Both the position numbers and the translations under genes were made by a program. From Cerioporus squamosus (lineage: Eukaryota; Basidiomycota; Agaricomycetes; Polyporales; Polyporaceae), in the NCBI GenBank assembly GCA_022592435.1, contig JABYQS010000138.1, positions 1-64,000 on the forward strand: DNA of 64,000 bases. The letters run 5' to 3'. Below are positions 45,146-57,770 of the stretch, one piece after another. Position 1 is the first letter of the stretch. Every line of letters begins with the position of its first letter. The notes under the pieces were generated by a model. It was not told the origin of the DNA, ran no database searches, and saw nothing but the letters and a program-made list of their open reading frames with translations.

Positions 45146-47090
45146 GACGGTCGTAAGGAGGGTGGAGGTGGGGTAGAAGAAACGTTGAAGAGAGATACCG
45201 AGTCTTGCTCGTCGCTGAAGTCTGGAGGGCCTTCAACCGAGACGAGTCCGCATTTAAGAACATTCCGTGTCCGTACATGACGGTTGATAGCTACGCACGG
45301 AGGGACGTCCGTGGTCCGCTGCTCGTGGAAAACGCAAGATTGCTTATTCGGCCTACGGCTAGAACGGCTATATCAATATCAGCAGCGGCGTTCCACCTGG
45401 GCTGTGGGAGCGCCACGCATCGCGCCCCGGGCGCAGGTCGGAGGAGCATGGGTTGAAACGTACTGAGCCTCCACCTCGCCTGCCAGCAAAGAGTTGCGCC
45501 GGGACGAAAACGGGAGCGGCGCTAACCATACCTCCGTGACAGTCGGGTTCCCTGCCATGCTCAAGCACAGCATCAGTGGAAAGTGTGCCGACCGATGCCT
45601 GAATCGCGGACGCGAATCTGGATCGCGAGGAACGAGGTCGGAACACAGTGTGAGATTCGGACAATCTGCGAAGGCCACGCATGAAGATTGCACTCAGGAA
45701 GGTTATCGGACTGGCTTACGACTTGGGAGAAGAGGCTACACAAGCCTGGCCGTGAGGTCCGCGTTCGGGACTAATGCCGGAGAAGGACAGAAAACTTGGA
45801 GGGCGTGACCTGGCTTGATCATTCGAACGCTCTACTTCGGCAATGATAGAGCTAGACACGGGACCTCGCGTGGGTACCTGCACACTGCGTATTCCGTACA
45901 CCTTTCAACCTTCAAGTCAGTCAAGGACGGTAGGATCGATGAAACACACCTAGGACGGCTTGGCATCTTGCTCTCAATCCCAAACTTGATTACATATCCG
46001 CGGTGACTGACGTGCAGCTGACACTGGACCTGGCCCTGTCGGATACTATTCGAAGGGCGGACGTGCTGCTTGCATACGGAAAAGGGCAAGTGTCTACGCT
46101 CTGATGCCTCGTCGGTCTTAATGTGTGGGAGCACTTGGGCGGTGCGAACTCTGCTTTACGTGTTGGCTGGTTTGAACTTTGGAGCGGGATGCGCATGTAC
46201 CTGTGAAGTCTTCCTGTTCGGGTGAGATCTAGACCCAACCTTAAACCGGCGTCCCGAAAGAACGCCGGGAGTTCTGTCTGCTAAGTTAAGTTCTCAAAGT
46301 ATCCGTCAGAGGCGAATGTTATAGGCTGCATGATACACTCACGAGACTGACTGGAGAGAATGCGACTACCTTTCACCCGGTACTTGCACGGCTCGTTGAG
46401 ATTGTTTGCTCCTGCGGCGGGGTTGACCATGCAGCAGAGCGAACAATGGGCTGTTGTGGGGAGTCGCCGTGCTATGGTGACGAGACCAATAACTATCAAC
46501 GATGATCTTAGTATAGTAGCCCAGCGTGACCTTAAGGTCTAGACACCGGAAAACAGTCTCATATCCAGCCGTCATAGGCGCGACCCTCCTTCAAAACTGG
46601 CAGCAGTAAAGGGATAGAGACGTGACATCTCCATGCCTCGAAGCATCTGGTGACAGTCTCGTCCCTAGACAGAGATGGGCCGTCTACTAAGTTCCGTATA
46701 GACGATGAGGGATATTGATGCTGACACGTCGAACCCCGGCCACGCGAGGGATCCTACAAATAAGCTCTAGATTCCTGGCGCAGGAAGACACAAAGAACGT
46801 GAACGCAGTGCTCTGTTGGAAGAAGGGATGGGGTAGAGAGATGTCCTGCGAGCAACGGAACGGTCCCACTATATCAAGTGAGGTTGTTTGGTGCTGTTAG
46901 GATCCAAGGCTCTTGGCAAACAGATGCAAATAACGCCTACGCGTCCCTTGCGCGTCACGCGCTCGACGCGCAAGCCTTGCGCGCCTCTCGTCGTCCACCG
47001 TCTCCGCCGAACTTGCCATCGCACTACGATTGATCTTGTCGTCTTCTTTGCTGCTGAACTTGTGATCTTCTTTGCTTCCATTGCTGCACA
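45146..47090. other. 1.9 kb intergenic stretch
   Basis: Between the divergent transporter and RPN9 starts. Frames are short and contradictory (for example 46869-47285 minus overlaps the RPN9 promoter and first exon). It should contain two promoters; no repeats or RNA genes are evident. Confidence 0.5.
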
Positions 47091-49401
47091 ATGGCTGCAC
47101 CCATGGCTGTCGACAACGCGAAGCCACCGAAGCTCGACATTGACGAGTTTCTCACTCTGGCCGTCTCGGAAACACCACAAGAGCTCCATCCACTCTTCGA
47201 GTCTTTTCGGACGCTCTACGGTCGTAAGTACGTGACAGATTACTTCGTATGCTGACTTAGGCGAGTGTATTGACGACGCTTGCATCTAGACTATGGCACC
47301 AATTGACGAACAAACTCTTCGAGTTCTTCGACCACCCCCTATCAAGACCGTACCGCGTCGATGTATTCAACAAGTTCGTTCGGGACTTCGAGTCAAAGTT
47401 GAATCAGTTGAGATTGGTGGAGATGGGCGTGAAGGTGTCGAAGGAGATCGATAGTGAGTATTCCCATTCCTTGTCCCAAGTCCTATTCTCCCCCACTTCG
47501 CTACGTTGGTGTGTGCAACGTGCTATCATGAGCCGGCGAGGCTCGCAGACAGGGTCCCGCCCTTAAATACATTGTCTGCCTCCGCGCTATCGCGACCCAC
47601 GTACGTGAGCCTCCCCGAGCTCAACCGCTTCGACCCCGAGAACATCGGATTGTGGCAATTTCGGCGACCCGGAGAAGCGGGCGGGGAACGAGGAGCTTAT
47701 GCATCGACACGACGCAACGCTCCGGCCACCTATGTACTTTGTGGTCAGTAACTCCGAAGCCGCCGTCGGTGGCGATCGCGGGCGAAGGGCGGCGGCGTCG
47801 CGGCGGGAGGTGCCACGGGCCACTGGCAGGACGTTAAATGGAGTGACCCGGATGTGCCACCATGGTCGCTGGTCGGTCACGGAGCAGTGGCGTGGACTCT
47901 CCGCTGGAGCTTTCCATGGAGAGCGATCCCCGGCTTCTGACTCTCTGTCATAACCTGTTTGACGGGGATTTGGGCGCGAACGTATCTCGCAAGCGTCCCT
48001 GAGCCCCTCGGGTGGGACGACGAGGCTGGAGTGTGAAGTTACTCTGACTTCAGGCAGCTCTACATGCACGCATGCGTGGAGGGAGAAGTTGTGAGTCGTG
48101 TACATGATCGAGTAAGGCCCGGCCTGGGATCCCTGTCCTGCCGCCCGACCCTGCAATGCAAAAGACTCGTTATGAACATCTTCTCTTCCGCCCGCCTGAG
48201 CGAGTTCTAACACTTGCACTGCAGATCCCGCAACACACCTCCAATTTCTCAAAGACCTGCTCGAACGCGTCAACACCGAGAAGTCACCTGAAGCACACGT
48301 TCTTCTCCTAGCGACACTTGCTCACGCGAAGCTCCTGTATGGTGACCACGAGGGTACAAAGAACGACATCGACGCTGCGTGGAAAGTCCTCGATGAGCTA
48401 TCTGGAGTTGAGCCGTCCGTGAACGCGGCTTACTATGGCGTCGCTGCGGACTATTACAAGGTCAGAGATTGAGCCCCGTGCACGATGCGCCTCTTCCACC
48501 AGTCACTCACACGCTTCTGGACCGTGTCTGCAGTCAAAAGCGGAGTATGCGCCGTACTACAAGAACTCGCTTCTGTACCTTGCGTGCATCGACCCTGCAA
48601 AAGATCTCACACAAGAGGAGCGTGTGCTCCGTGCACACGACCTCGGAATCGCCGCCTTCCTTGGCGACACGATCTACAACTTCGGTGAACTGGTATGTCG
48701 CCGATCCCTCCTGCCGCATTCAGACGCGTGTACTTAATACCACCCCACGATGTGCCCGACCACAGCTCATGCACCCCATCCTCGACGCGCTCGATAGCAC
48801 CCCACACGAGTGGATCAAGAAGCTGCTGTTCACGTTCAATGAGGGCAATATCGGCAAGTTCGAGGCACTCGCCCCTCTGTTTCCCAAAGAGGTGCGTTAG
48901 CGTCATCGTCCTACCGTGCTCGAGCGCCACTCCCTCGTATTTGTGTTGATGCTTATCCACGTCCTCGCATTGGGTCGAATGTGCAGCCGATCTTGCAAGA
49001 GAACTACCCGTTCCTGCGACAGAAGATCTGTCTCATGGCGCTCATCGAGTCGGTGTTCAAGCGAGGCGCGTATGACAGAACCATGTCGTTCCAGACGATT
49101 GCTGAGGAGACACGCCTGCCGCTCGACGAGGTAGAGCACCTGGTCATGAAAGCGTTGAGGTATGCACGTTCGAGCGCTCGTCTGCTGGTTTCGGTCGCTC
49201 ATGGTCATTGTCTTCTGCAGCCTCAAGCTGATCAAGGGGTCGCTCGACCAAGTGGAACAGAAGGCGCAAATTTCATGGGTGCAGCCGCGGGTGCTCTCAC
49301 GAGAGCAGATCAGCCAGCTCGCGCAGAGGCTTGCTGGCTGGAATTCGAAGCTGCACCAGGTCGAGGAGCGCATTGCACCCGAGGTTCTCGTGAACAGCTG
49401 A
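47091..49401 (+). CDS. RPN9: 26S proteasome lid subunit Rpn9 (391 aa)
   Basis: Non-ATPase subunit of the 19S regulatory particle lid (PSMD13 in animals), with a C-terminal PCI (proteasome-COP9-eIF3) domain that helps hold the lid together. Seven exons: 47091-47227, 47290-47453, 48225-48460, 48534-48692, 48766-48891, 48987-49159 and 49221-49401. Hallmarks are YGRKLWHQLTNKLFEFF near the N-terminus, a helical solenoid through NSLLYLACIDP, and the PCI winged-helix part FQTIAEETRLPLDEVEHLVMKAL, then GSLDQVEQKAQISWVQPRVL. Length 391 agrees with yeast Rpn9 (393). The frame closes across all introns. Intron 2 (47454-48224) is 771 bp, ten times its neighbours. The gene should be constitutive and essential-like; it lies outside the mating core. 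Confidence 0.95.
47454..48224. other. Oversized RPN9 intron with inserted coding-like DNA
   Basis: All other RPN9 introns are 60-95 bp. This one is 771 bp, and contains VSLPELNRFDPENIGLWQF followed by MHRHDATLRPPMYFVVSNSEAAVGGD in plus-strand frames (about 47605-47790), suggestive of a fragment of another gene. No clear terminal repeats or duplication flank it. Confidence 0.5.
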
Positions 49402-49791
49402 ACGTTGTAGTCGTCATCTCGTGTATAGTAGCATACCGGACCCTTAATGTAGCTTGTTCTTGTGGCCACAATGCGCGTGCACGCCCGTACGGGGCGGCAA
49501 GTGGGTGGAACTTGATGCGGATGCGGGGAGGTGTGGCTGAGACCCCCGAGCGGCACAGCAGCTCAAGCTGGGCTTTGTCCGCAACTGCCACCTCGCGCCA
49601 GGCGCATGTTGATCACCACGTTCCATATATCCCCAACGTGTTATTTGGCCGTGCTCCTTTTCATTTCCTATCTCTGGACATCATAACGAGCTGCTGTGGA
49701 GGCCACCTGCGATCCGAATACTCACCCCCATAACTCGTAACCGCCGTCACCCAGCACACGGAGAACGTCACGACCACCCCTCCAACCCGCG
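49402..49791. other. RPN9-MYB spacer
   Basis: About 390 bp with the RPN9 3' region and the promoter of the Myb gene. No other feature seen. Confidence 0.5.
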
Positions 49792-52700
49792 ATGAGCTCT
49801 ACCATGAGCTCCAGTATCCCCTTGACGTCCGCCCAGCCCTTCACGTCGACGTTCTCGTTCACGGCGCCGTTCCCCGTGTCCCCATCAACGTCGTCGCAGT
49901 CGGCGAAGCAGCGCCGCGTCTCCCTCGCGCTGCCCTCCTCGCCCCGCGTCTTCCCCGCGTGGAGCTTTCGCGACGACACGGGGCTCGGCGTGTACTCCGC
50001 GGCCGACGAGGACGAGGAGAAGAAGGGCAAGATGCGCAAAATCGCTACCGCTGACGGCGACGGCGCGCAACCACCATCCGCACATCTGCGCTTGCAGTCC
50101 GTGCCCCCGGGCGACAGACCGGAGAAGAAGCCGAGGAAGAAGTGGACGATGGAGGAAACGCAGATGCTCGTTGCGGGCTGCAACAAGGTGCGTGGATGTG
50201 GCCTTGTCGGACAGAGGGGGGTGCTCATACTCATGCGCTCGGGCGCGGTGACAGTGGGGTGTTGGAAATTGGAAGTCTATCCTCAACGACCCGGAGTTCA
50301 GGTTCGATGGACGGTCTCCGGTGGACTTGAAGGACAGGTGCGTTATTTCTCCTTGTTCATTATGGTCGAGGAGCACTGGTTTCCCCTCGCTGCTCTGTGA
50401 CGCTGGGCGTCCTACGAAGGCGTACACGCAAGCCCCCCTTGTACACCTGTCTCGCGCATAGTTTGGTATGCGTCGTGGTGGGGGTGGTTATGAGCAGCAC
50501 GCAACGTCACCAAGATCTGCGTGGCCCATCAACGGGAAGCAGCGGGGAGCACAGTGGCTTCGGGGAATTGCAGCCACCTTCACGGGTTCATCTCCCTGCC
50601 CTCGTCACGATATTGCCCCGCAGCCATCCATGCTGACTGTGCTGCAGGTTCCGCACGTACTACCCCGATGCCTACAGGCAACACTATCCCAACGCGAAGA
50701 CCCACCTTTCCACCAAGGTGCGCTCCGCGCTCCCAGACGGCACCTCCATCTTCGAGAAGACGCGGAGCAAGAAGCGTCGGCCGTTCACTGAGGAGGAGGA
50801 CCGCGCCCTCAAGGCCGGCTACGATAAGCACGGCACAGTCTGGGCGACGATCGTTAAGGACCCCATCTTTCAGGCGCAGAACCGGCGATCCACCGATCTG
50901 CGCGACCGCTTCCGCAATGCATTTCCCGACCTGTATCAGGCTGCGGGGTACAAGCCGCGAAACACGACCAAGAAGAAGAGGGATGAACTCGCGCAGCCCA
51001 TACGCGCAGCGACGGACGACTCGCTGGCGAGCAGCTCGACAGGCCCCGTGCGGCGGAAGCGGCGACATACGGACCAGGGCCTTTTCAGGGGTGGGACGAA
51101 GAGCGTCCCAGAGAGCGTGAACGTGTCTGAGGACGAGGATAGCTCGGAGGACGAGGACAGTCCTGCGGCGTTCCTCAAGGACTCGGAGGCTGTCGCCTCC
51201 ACTCCGCAGACAGAGGAGATGCTCATGAGTCCCGACTCGGAGACGAAGGAGGTCGACATGCAGACCCTTGACTCTCTCAATGACACTCTCACCATCCCCG
51301 ACTTCATCCCAAGCTCCTCTCTCTCGGAGATGACCGACTCGTCACAGTCCCAGACGTGGTCGTCAGGTGTGGACACTCCAGTGCATTCCAGCACTTGGTC
51401 GACGGCCACCAACGCCGCGTCACCAACGTCTTCTCACCTCTCAGCTACCGATTACTTCAACAACTCGCCCTTCCAGCGCCGGGGCGAATCTGGACCCATG
51501 ATCGGCAAGTCCGCGTGGGGTCCTCAGGACTGGCTGTCCGCGAATCCTCGACTTGACCCGTCGTCAAGCAACTCCTCCTATTACGGTGGCTTCTCTCCTG
51601 CGCCTTCATCACCCTTCTCGTTCGCGCAGCTCAACCACGGAGTGCTCGACAGATACGACCTGTTCCCTACGTCTTTCGCGCACGACTTTGCTTCGGAGGT
51701 CGGCATGGGCGACACGCACTCGACGTTCTCGGACCCCGAGATGTTCCCCACTAGCAGCTTCCGAGGCTTCACTCACCACTCCAACTACGCTGGAGACCTC
51801 ATCTTCGGTGCTCGCACGCATCAGCCTCAGGCGGACTATGGCCCCGGTTTCGGGTTCGGCAGCGCGGGACTCGGCCTCTCAGGTATGCAGCCACCGCCGA
51901 GCGGCAGTCTGCATCCTACGCTCCGCACCCCCGCGTTGCCCGGGATCGACGAGATTGAGCTCGCGTCGATCACGCTCGACGACCCTGACGCAGCCGTTCC
52001 CATGGAGGAAACCGTCGACACCGCGGTGCCCAAGGACCCGACGAGTCCCGAGCCCGGTCTCAGTCTCTCCGAGCTGGAGTCGTACGCGCTTCCGCCGCAG
52101 TCTATCGAGGAAATCATTGGCCTCACTCAGGAGATCCACGTCACGCCCCCGGGCACTCCGCAATCTCATGGGCGCACAGCACGCATGCAGCAGGCAGGCG
52201 TGCACCTCCACTCGCACAACCGCTCGATATCCGTGCCACCCTCGGAGCATCGTGCGTATGACCCGCGGGTCCCTGTACCGCAGTCACAGCAAATGCGCCC
52301 GAAGCCGCTTGTGTCTCCAACACGGTCGCTCTCGCTGATGGACTACCTTCCGCTCCATGCACCGGCAGACCAGCGGTCGCATGCGGCAGCGGCGTCTGGG
52401 GACGCCACCGCGATGTTCACGTCGCTGACCCAGACTGCGAACGAGCTGTGGAAGCTCCCGGGGGACGGAGGTGCCGCACCTGTTCCCGGCGGCGCGGAGG
52501 GCGCGAACCACGATCTCCCGTTCCTCGACTTGCACTATTACTACGGCCCGCTGTCTGGTGGTGTAGCCCCAGGGCACGCGATGGACGGGGCGGCGACCGA
52601 CGCGCAGGCGCTCGATCTCGCCCAGTCGTTCGCGCAGCAGACGAAGACGCTCTCGCAGCTCCCGCCGTCCCTGGCGCAACACATCCCGATGTTCGCGAGC

Positions 52701-52859
52701 TGGCAGAATGCGCTGAACGACGCGGCACAGAGTCACGCGCCACCTAGGATGGTTTCTGCGCACCAGCGGGGGCAGAGCGTCGTGTCGCCGCAAGACCTGC
52801 TCCTGACCAAGGGCGACAACAAGCGCAAGCGGTCTAGCTGGGACGGTGGTCCTCGCTGA
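49792..52859 (+). CDS. Double-Myb (telobox-type) DNA-binding protein (896 aa)
   Basis: Likely nuclear transcription or telomere-binding factor. Exons are 49792-50187, 50255-50337 and 50648-52859; intron 1 is 67 bp and intron 2 is 310 bp, both in phase. Two Myb/SANT repeats lie close together: KKPRKKWTMEETQMLVAGCNK-WGVGNWKSILND (about 114-150), with PVDLKDRFRTYYPD, then KKRRPFTEEEDRALKAGYDKHGTVWATIVKD (about 202-232) with STDLRDRFRNAFPDLY. The V-D-L-K-D-R-x-R helix is the telobox-type recognition helix, which binds TTAGGG-like sites. The rest is long, disordered, Ser/Pro-rich, with acidic patches (SEDEDSSEDEDS) fit for activation. A basic NKRKR stretch ends the protein. Similar proteins exist in Agaricomycetes; gene name not assigned. 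The second ATG at 49804 is also possible. Confidence 0.88.
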
Positions 52860-54249
52860 TGCAGTGCTGCGTCTCCAACGGCTGGTGCGGGGCGGTTCGT
52901 GCCTAATCCGATCGCTGTGGATGCATAGTCGGATCCCGAGTAGGTGGTCGACTGGTTCGTCGTGTACGCCTCTCCTGACCTCACTCCTCAGTCATCCCTT
53001 GCTGCTATCCCCCAACACCCTCCTCACACGCCTTCTCACCGCTGGCAGCCTCACGATACTCATGACCCTTATCCTCCACTGCCCATCTCACCTCATCTCC
53101 CCCGGATTGTCACTCTCGACTCATTGTTCTCCTGACCCGTTCCCCCTTCCCATGCTTTGTGTCGTCCATTCAGATTACTTTGCTCTATTGCCCCTTGTCC
53201 TCATTCGTTGCCTGCTCGCGGAATTTTCCCCTTAACTCATGGATATCGTCGCATGTTGCATCCCTCCCGCATCGCCACTCATATGTTTCGTGTTTATCAT
53301 GCGTATCTCAATGCATCCCCATGTCCCTTCCCTGCACGGACTGCTACTCACTGGTGACTTGAAGGAAGGTGATCGACGCATGCAAGAGCTTTGATCGCGA
53401 GCCCGCGGTGAAGCATCGAGGAGCGAATTCGAGTCCGAGCTGATGCAGATAGTCTATAGTTCAGGTGCTCAAGAGCACCACATCTGGCTGACTTATGAGC
53501 TTTATCTTCGGTGAGAGTCGTTAAATGTGAATGGTGCTTGCTGATAATGGAACTCTCTCCAGACTTCTGACTTGCCGAGGCCGACGCCTCACCACAATAC
53601 ACGCGATGCTTCTAACTGATCACCTCAGCGTCCACCTAGTACGTATCACCCTCCAATCATATTCTCCGAACTTCTGAGGTGCTGTTGGACAGAGACCTTC
53701 GACACGGACAGAGACCATCGACACGCCTCTCAGACTGACAGCCTGGGGCCGCCACACGGGCAGCCCGTGCGCTCCCTATGAGCTGCCCATTAGTACCCCA
53801 ATGGCGTTCGGCGGCCAATCGGTGCGTACTCTCCATCTTTAGGTTTACGGAACCTTCGAACTGACACTGAACGTTGTCGCAGAACACGACCGTCTGCAGC
53901 GTCGCCACGCGGGATACGTTCGGTGGTCTAGTGACGGGTCGTGGCACGTGCTCCCATTCAGTGTCTTCTCTGCTACATGATCGGCACAATCAGTGTGAGG
54001 ATGGTCTACGTGGACTTGTGGCAGCTGAAGAGCGATGTCTTGGTCGTCGCCAGCAATATTTGCTGGTACGCAGTCGGGCGCACAGCCGCGTTCGGTATGC
54101 GTACACGAACAAGGTTCTGTCGTACGAACCCTCTACTGCGATCACTAGGCCGCCTTGACTGGGACGCACCTCAAATGCACCTCGAATGGAGAAATCAAGG
54201 TATCACCAGCGAGAGCACAAGGTGGATACTTCGCGACCACGAGAGGGGT
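52860..54249. other. Spacer before duplicate block B
   Basis: Myb 3' region then 1.3 kb of DNA without a supportable gene; short frames near 53870-54160 overlap one another. Confidence 0.45.
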
Positions 54250-55305
54250 AAGGCCTGCAGGAGTACCGTGAGCGTTCCTCCATGTCAGATGGCCGTCAAC
54301 GACGAAAGTACTCACCGCACATCCCGCAGCATGCAAGGTGCAGAACTCGGAGACCCTGCCTGTCTCTCCCGCTTCTCTCATCATGCAAAACCTCCGCCTT
54401 CCGCTTGAGCTGTGCGACGTTAGCGGCTTCATCTTGGAGCCCGAACCTTAGCGGGAGAAACGAGGATGGTGGAAGCACTGGCCCGCGCTGCATGACCCTG
54501 TGCGGTACGGAGACATCCGCTGTCGACCGGCAGCAAGACGCCTGATAAATTGCGATAATTGGTCCGCACCCCGGCAGTACGTACGGCATTGATGTACTCT
54601 ACATGAGCGGACAAAGGCTACACTCACACAAACGCTGACTATCCTCCATTATCCACAAGCAGGGTCTACAAGTCCATAGTTCTCCGGTGCGTACTGGCTT
54701 CGATCGACTTCCATCCGGCTAACATCCCGTGCATTTGGTCGTCCGCGCTCATATTCCGGTCCGACCGTTCTTGTATGCAGGGTCAGGCTGACGGGGTGGA
54801 CGGCGGGTTGCATGGAACAGATACCACGTGCATGCAATGCGGTGATGGTGGCGGTTAGGAAAGAAACTGAAAGGGGACCTGTTCAGAGGGACTCCACTGT
54901 GTTGGGGTTGGCATGCGCTCTGCCGCCACCAGGGAAGCTGAAGCGACTCGGAGAAAGTGCAGCACTACTTCGAGAGGTGCGACGGTCGCAAAAATCGCGG
55001 GTGAGCCTCCTTCGCGGTTCATCACGATAGAGAGCGCTATCCTAAACGCATGCTGGGTGTTCCTCTCCTCGTGCCCAGAGTCCACCTCGCCACCGTACAC
55101 GCCGCGGGCCGCACGTCGCTGCAGGACTTGCGTTCGTCGCGGTTGGCAGACCTTCCCTGTATCTCTTCCGGGTTATCCTCCCGGCTCTCACGCGGTCGGT
55201 GTTCATATCGATGTAGCCTTAATGCTAACAGCGTGCCCGTCCCAGTCATATACTTAAGTAGCTCCTCATGGGATAGCGCGCTAGTGCAACCGTCCAGCCA
55301 CCACC

Positions 55306-57143
55306 ATGGAGCCCGAGCGTTGGCAATGCACCCCTCCAACCACCACCGACCTCATCCCTTGGCAACCTGAACCGAACTTCCGTGGCACATTCACTATCTT
55401 CACAAGCTGCATACTCACATTATTCCTCTGCGTCTGGTCCGCCTTACATGTAGACATCCAGAAGGGGAGGTCGACAAAGATGCGGTACCTGTCCAAGGGT
55501 GGATGGCTCCTGATCGCACTATTCTGCCCCGAGCTTCTGTTCTACATCGCGTTCCAGCAGCTCAGGCAGGCAATGCGCCTTACGGTGGAAGGCCAGAGAT
55601 TCCTGCCCGTTGCCGGTGCGAGCACACGTTCCTACAAGATGCGGGTACTTGCGTGGGTGGTCGGGGTCAAGGTGAGCGCACATATTATCATGCATTGGAA
55701 GATGGCTCACAGCGACACGCAAGTGGGAAGATGATGGGAGCAATTCGCCGCCTGACGTCGAGTCGTCTACGGACGGGATCAAGGTGAGCGCAACGGTCGA
55801 TTATGCATCGGAAGATCACTCATAGTCGTTCAAGCCTGAAGATGCTTCCAACGCCTCGCCGTCTGATCCCGAGTCAACCGAATCGAACAGCGGGACCAAG
55901 CCAGTCAGCCGGAAGCATCGTTGGACTCTGGCTCACGGTTATTACGCCGCTATGGGCGGCTTCGTTCTCACTGACCCCTACATCGACAAGTCAGACGATC
56001 ACTACCTCCCTTCGTGGCAAAAGAACGGCGTACTCACCCCCGACGGCGTCCGGTTCCTCATGCAGCACGCGCCTTCCCTTATCCCTGACCTCGCCCTCGA
56101 CGACATCCTCGACCGCAGCAAGGCCGACGTGCTGGCCAGGACCCTGCTCGTATGGCAGGTGTTATGGTTTCTCCTGACCTGTATCGACCGTGCCGTGCAA
56201 GGGCTGCCACTCTCTCTCCTCGAGGTCATCACCATCGCACATGCGTTGTGCTCGCTCCTCACCTACGCGTTGTGGTGGAGAAAGCCAAAGGACGTCGACC
56301 ATCAGACCGTCATCGTCGGCGCCGATGCCCGACTTATCGGAGCGTGGATGTCCATGGCGAGCGTCGCGAGGAGATGTGTCATTGGCGGGCTTTTGGTCTT
56401 TGGCCGGACGAGCGAGATGCAGAGAGTTGAGGTGCTCAAGCGCAAGAATGATGCAGGTCTCTTTTTCCAGCATCGGGACGCTGGCATGCGAGCCTCCAAA
56501 GGGATCCTGATGACGCGGTTCATCTTCGGCACTGCGACCGTGCCGTGGTACTATCAAGCCTCCGAAACCTCCGGACAAGAAGGGGAACGTCGGGCCATGG
56601 AGTTGCGGTTGGGCTCTCGCGTCTCGGGCTCAAGAGGACTACAACGTGTCGCTTCCTAGCTCAACACGATACATTGTTCCCATCGCTTCCCTCCAGGCGT
56701 ACACGGTCGACCGGTACGAACTCTCGAGCACCCTTGACGTTCCACGCACCGTTGTCATCACTGTCGCTCTTGGGGCTGTCTACGGGCTGCCCCACCTCAT
56801 CGGGTTCACAGTGACGTTCGCAAGTGCGACAGAACGGACCTTGTGGCTTGTGGGGACCGCACTTGTCGCAACCATGGGGATCGTGCTCATGACAGTGCTG
56901 TTTCTGCTGGTGTTCTCACTGTGCCTATGGGATCTCCTGCTGAGACACTTCACCGGGACAGATCCGCGATTCTCTGAGGGATGGGGGATCACCTTCGAGA
57001 GACTTATGTGGATCGTGGGCGCAGGTGTGTACATCTCTTCGAGCGGGTATCTTGTCGTCGAGAGTGTCAGGCAGCTCTTCGCCCTGCCATCTGCAGCTTT
57101 CACGCTGCCGGCATGGGGAAACTATTGGTCGCATATCTCCTGA
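55306..57143 (+). CDS. Multi-TM membrane protein of unknown function, copy B
   Basis: Exons are 55306-55671, 55724-55783 and 55835 onward. The protein begins MEPERWQCTPPTTTDLIPW, with helices FTIFTSCILTLFLCVWSALHV and IALFCPELLFYIAF. A disordered spacer follows, then HRWTLAHGYYAAMGGFVL, several helices (LLVWQVLWFLLTCID, VVITVALGAVYGLPHLIGF, LVGTALVATMGIVLMTVLFLLVF) and the terminal SGYLVVESVRQLFALPSAAFTLPAW. The frame must change near 56600 (before EDYNVSLPSSTRYIVP). A 46-bp intron (GTCGGGCC to CTCAAG) would restore it; otherwise it is a frameshift. The 60-bp exon 2 lies between two near-copies of one intron. No stop corresponds to that in copy A. Family widespread in Agaricomycetes, function unknown. 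Confidence 0.72.
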
Positions 57144-57539
57144 CGGGCTATTATAGTACAGTATGTATGTATGATCGGACCTGTCTCTCCCTCTGTAACA
57201 CGATCTCTCGCAGAATACCTCAAGCGGTCGCGTACTAGTGATCACTTGCTCTCGTGCCTTTCCACTAGATCCTACGTACCGTTGCACAGCTCATTCGATC
57301 TTCCATATGCGTTCTGTAGTTCCCTTCTGTAGTTTCCGACGTCGAACGTACGGGCCTTTATACACTTACATGCGAGTCCACCGAGCAGCTCGGCCTGTGT
57401 CTACATTGAAGTTCTGCAGAGGCTGGCTTGCCAGCCTCTAGTTCAGTAGCGGAAAGACAATCATTCCTTCTGAGTAGAGCCTGGAACGGATAGATAAGAG
57501 CTCGACTAACGTTTTGCCTTCGACGATGCCACAGTCGTT

Positions 57540-57770
57540 GCCACCTCATGAGTGAGTACGTCGCTCACTGCAGGTCCATCCGACTCTGGCAGCCAAGACA
57601 AGCACGGCCAGATGGTTCCCAACATTACTCTCGCATCTGCAACACGATGCAGTTCTCCCCAAGCACGATGTGTAGCGGCGGTTCTGCAGCGGCGATTCCG
57701 GCAGATCCACAATTTTGTACAGGACCTCCCTGGCAGGAGGCGGCGGAACAGTCCAGCCTGCGAGCAGCAA
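57540..57770 (-). pseudogene. Decayed 3' fragment of the SDR gene
   Basis: Minus-strand DNA reads REVLYKIVDLPESPLQ…, matching VEVLYKVADLPDPPLH near the end of the SDR at 32898-33929, then LGRTASCC… in place of LGENAIIYVRKK. A short insertion between the two and the following register change destroy the frame. Its place behind the multi-TM gene mirrors that of the true SDR in block A. Confidence 0.72.

Larger units (their letters stand above)
54250..57770. repeat. Inverted segmental duplication, block B
   Basis: The inverted counterpart of 33750-37130: F-box fragment (about 54383-54450), shared promoter DNA, multi-TM gene copy B, and a decayed SDR 3' end. Gene order and orientation are exactly mirrored. 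The inner ends of the two blocks lie about 17 kb apart and enclose receptor 3, the MYND gene, the MFS transporter, RPN9 and the Myb gene. Confidence 0.82.

Noticed and set aside
57409..57440. GAGGCTGGC-TT-GCCAGCCTC palindrome
   Set aside because: A short perfect hairpin in a spacer with no context; probably chance.
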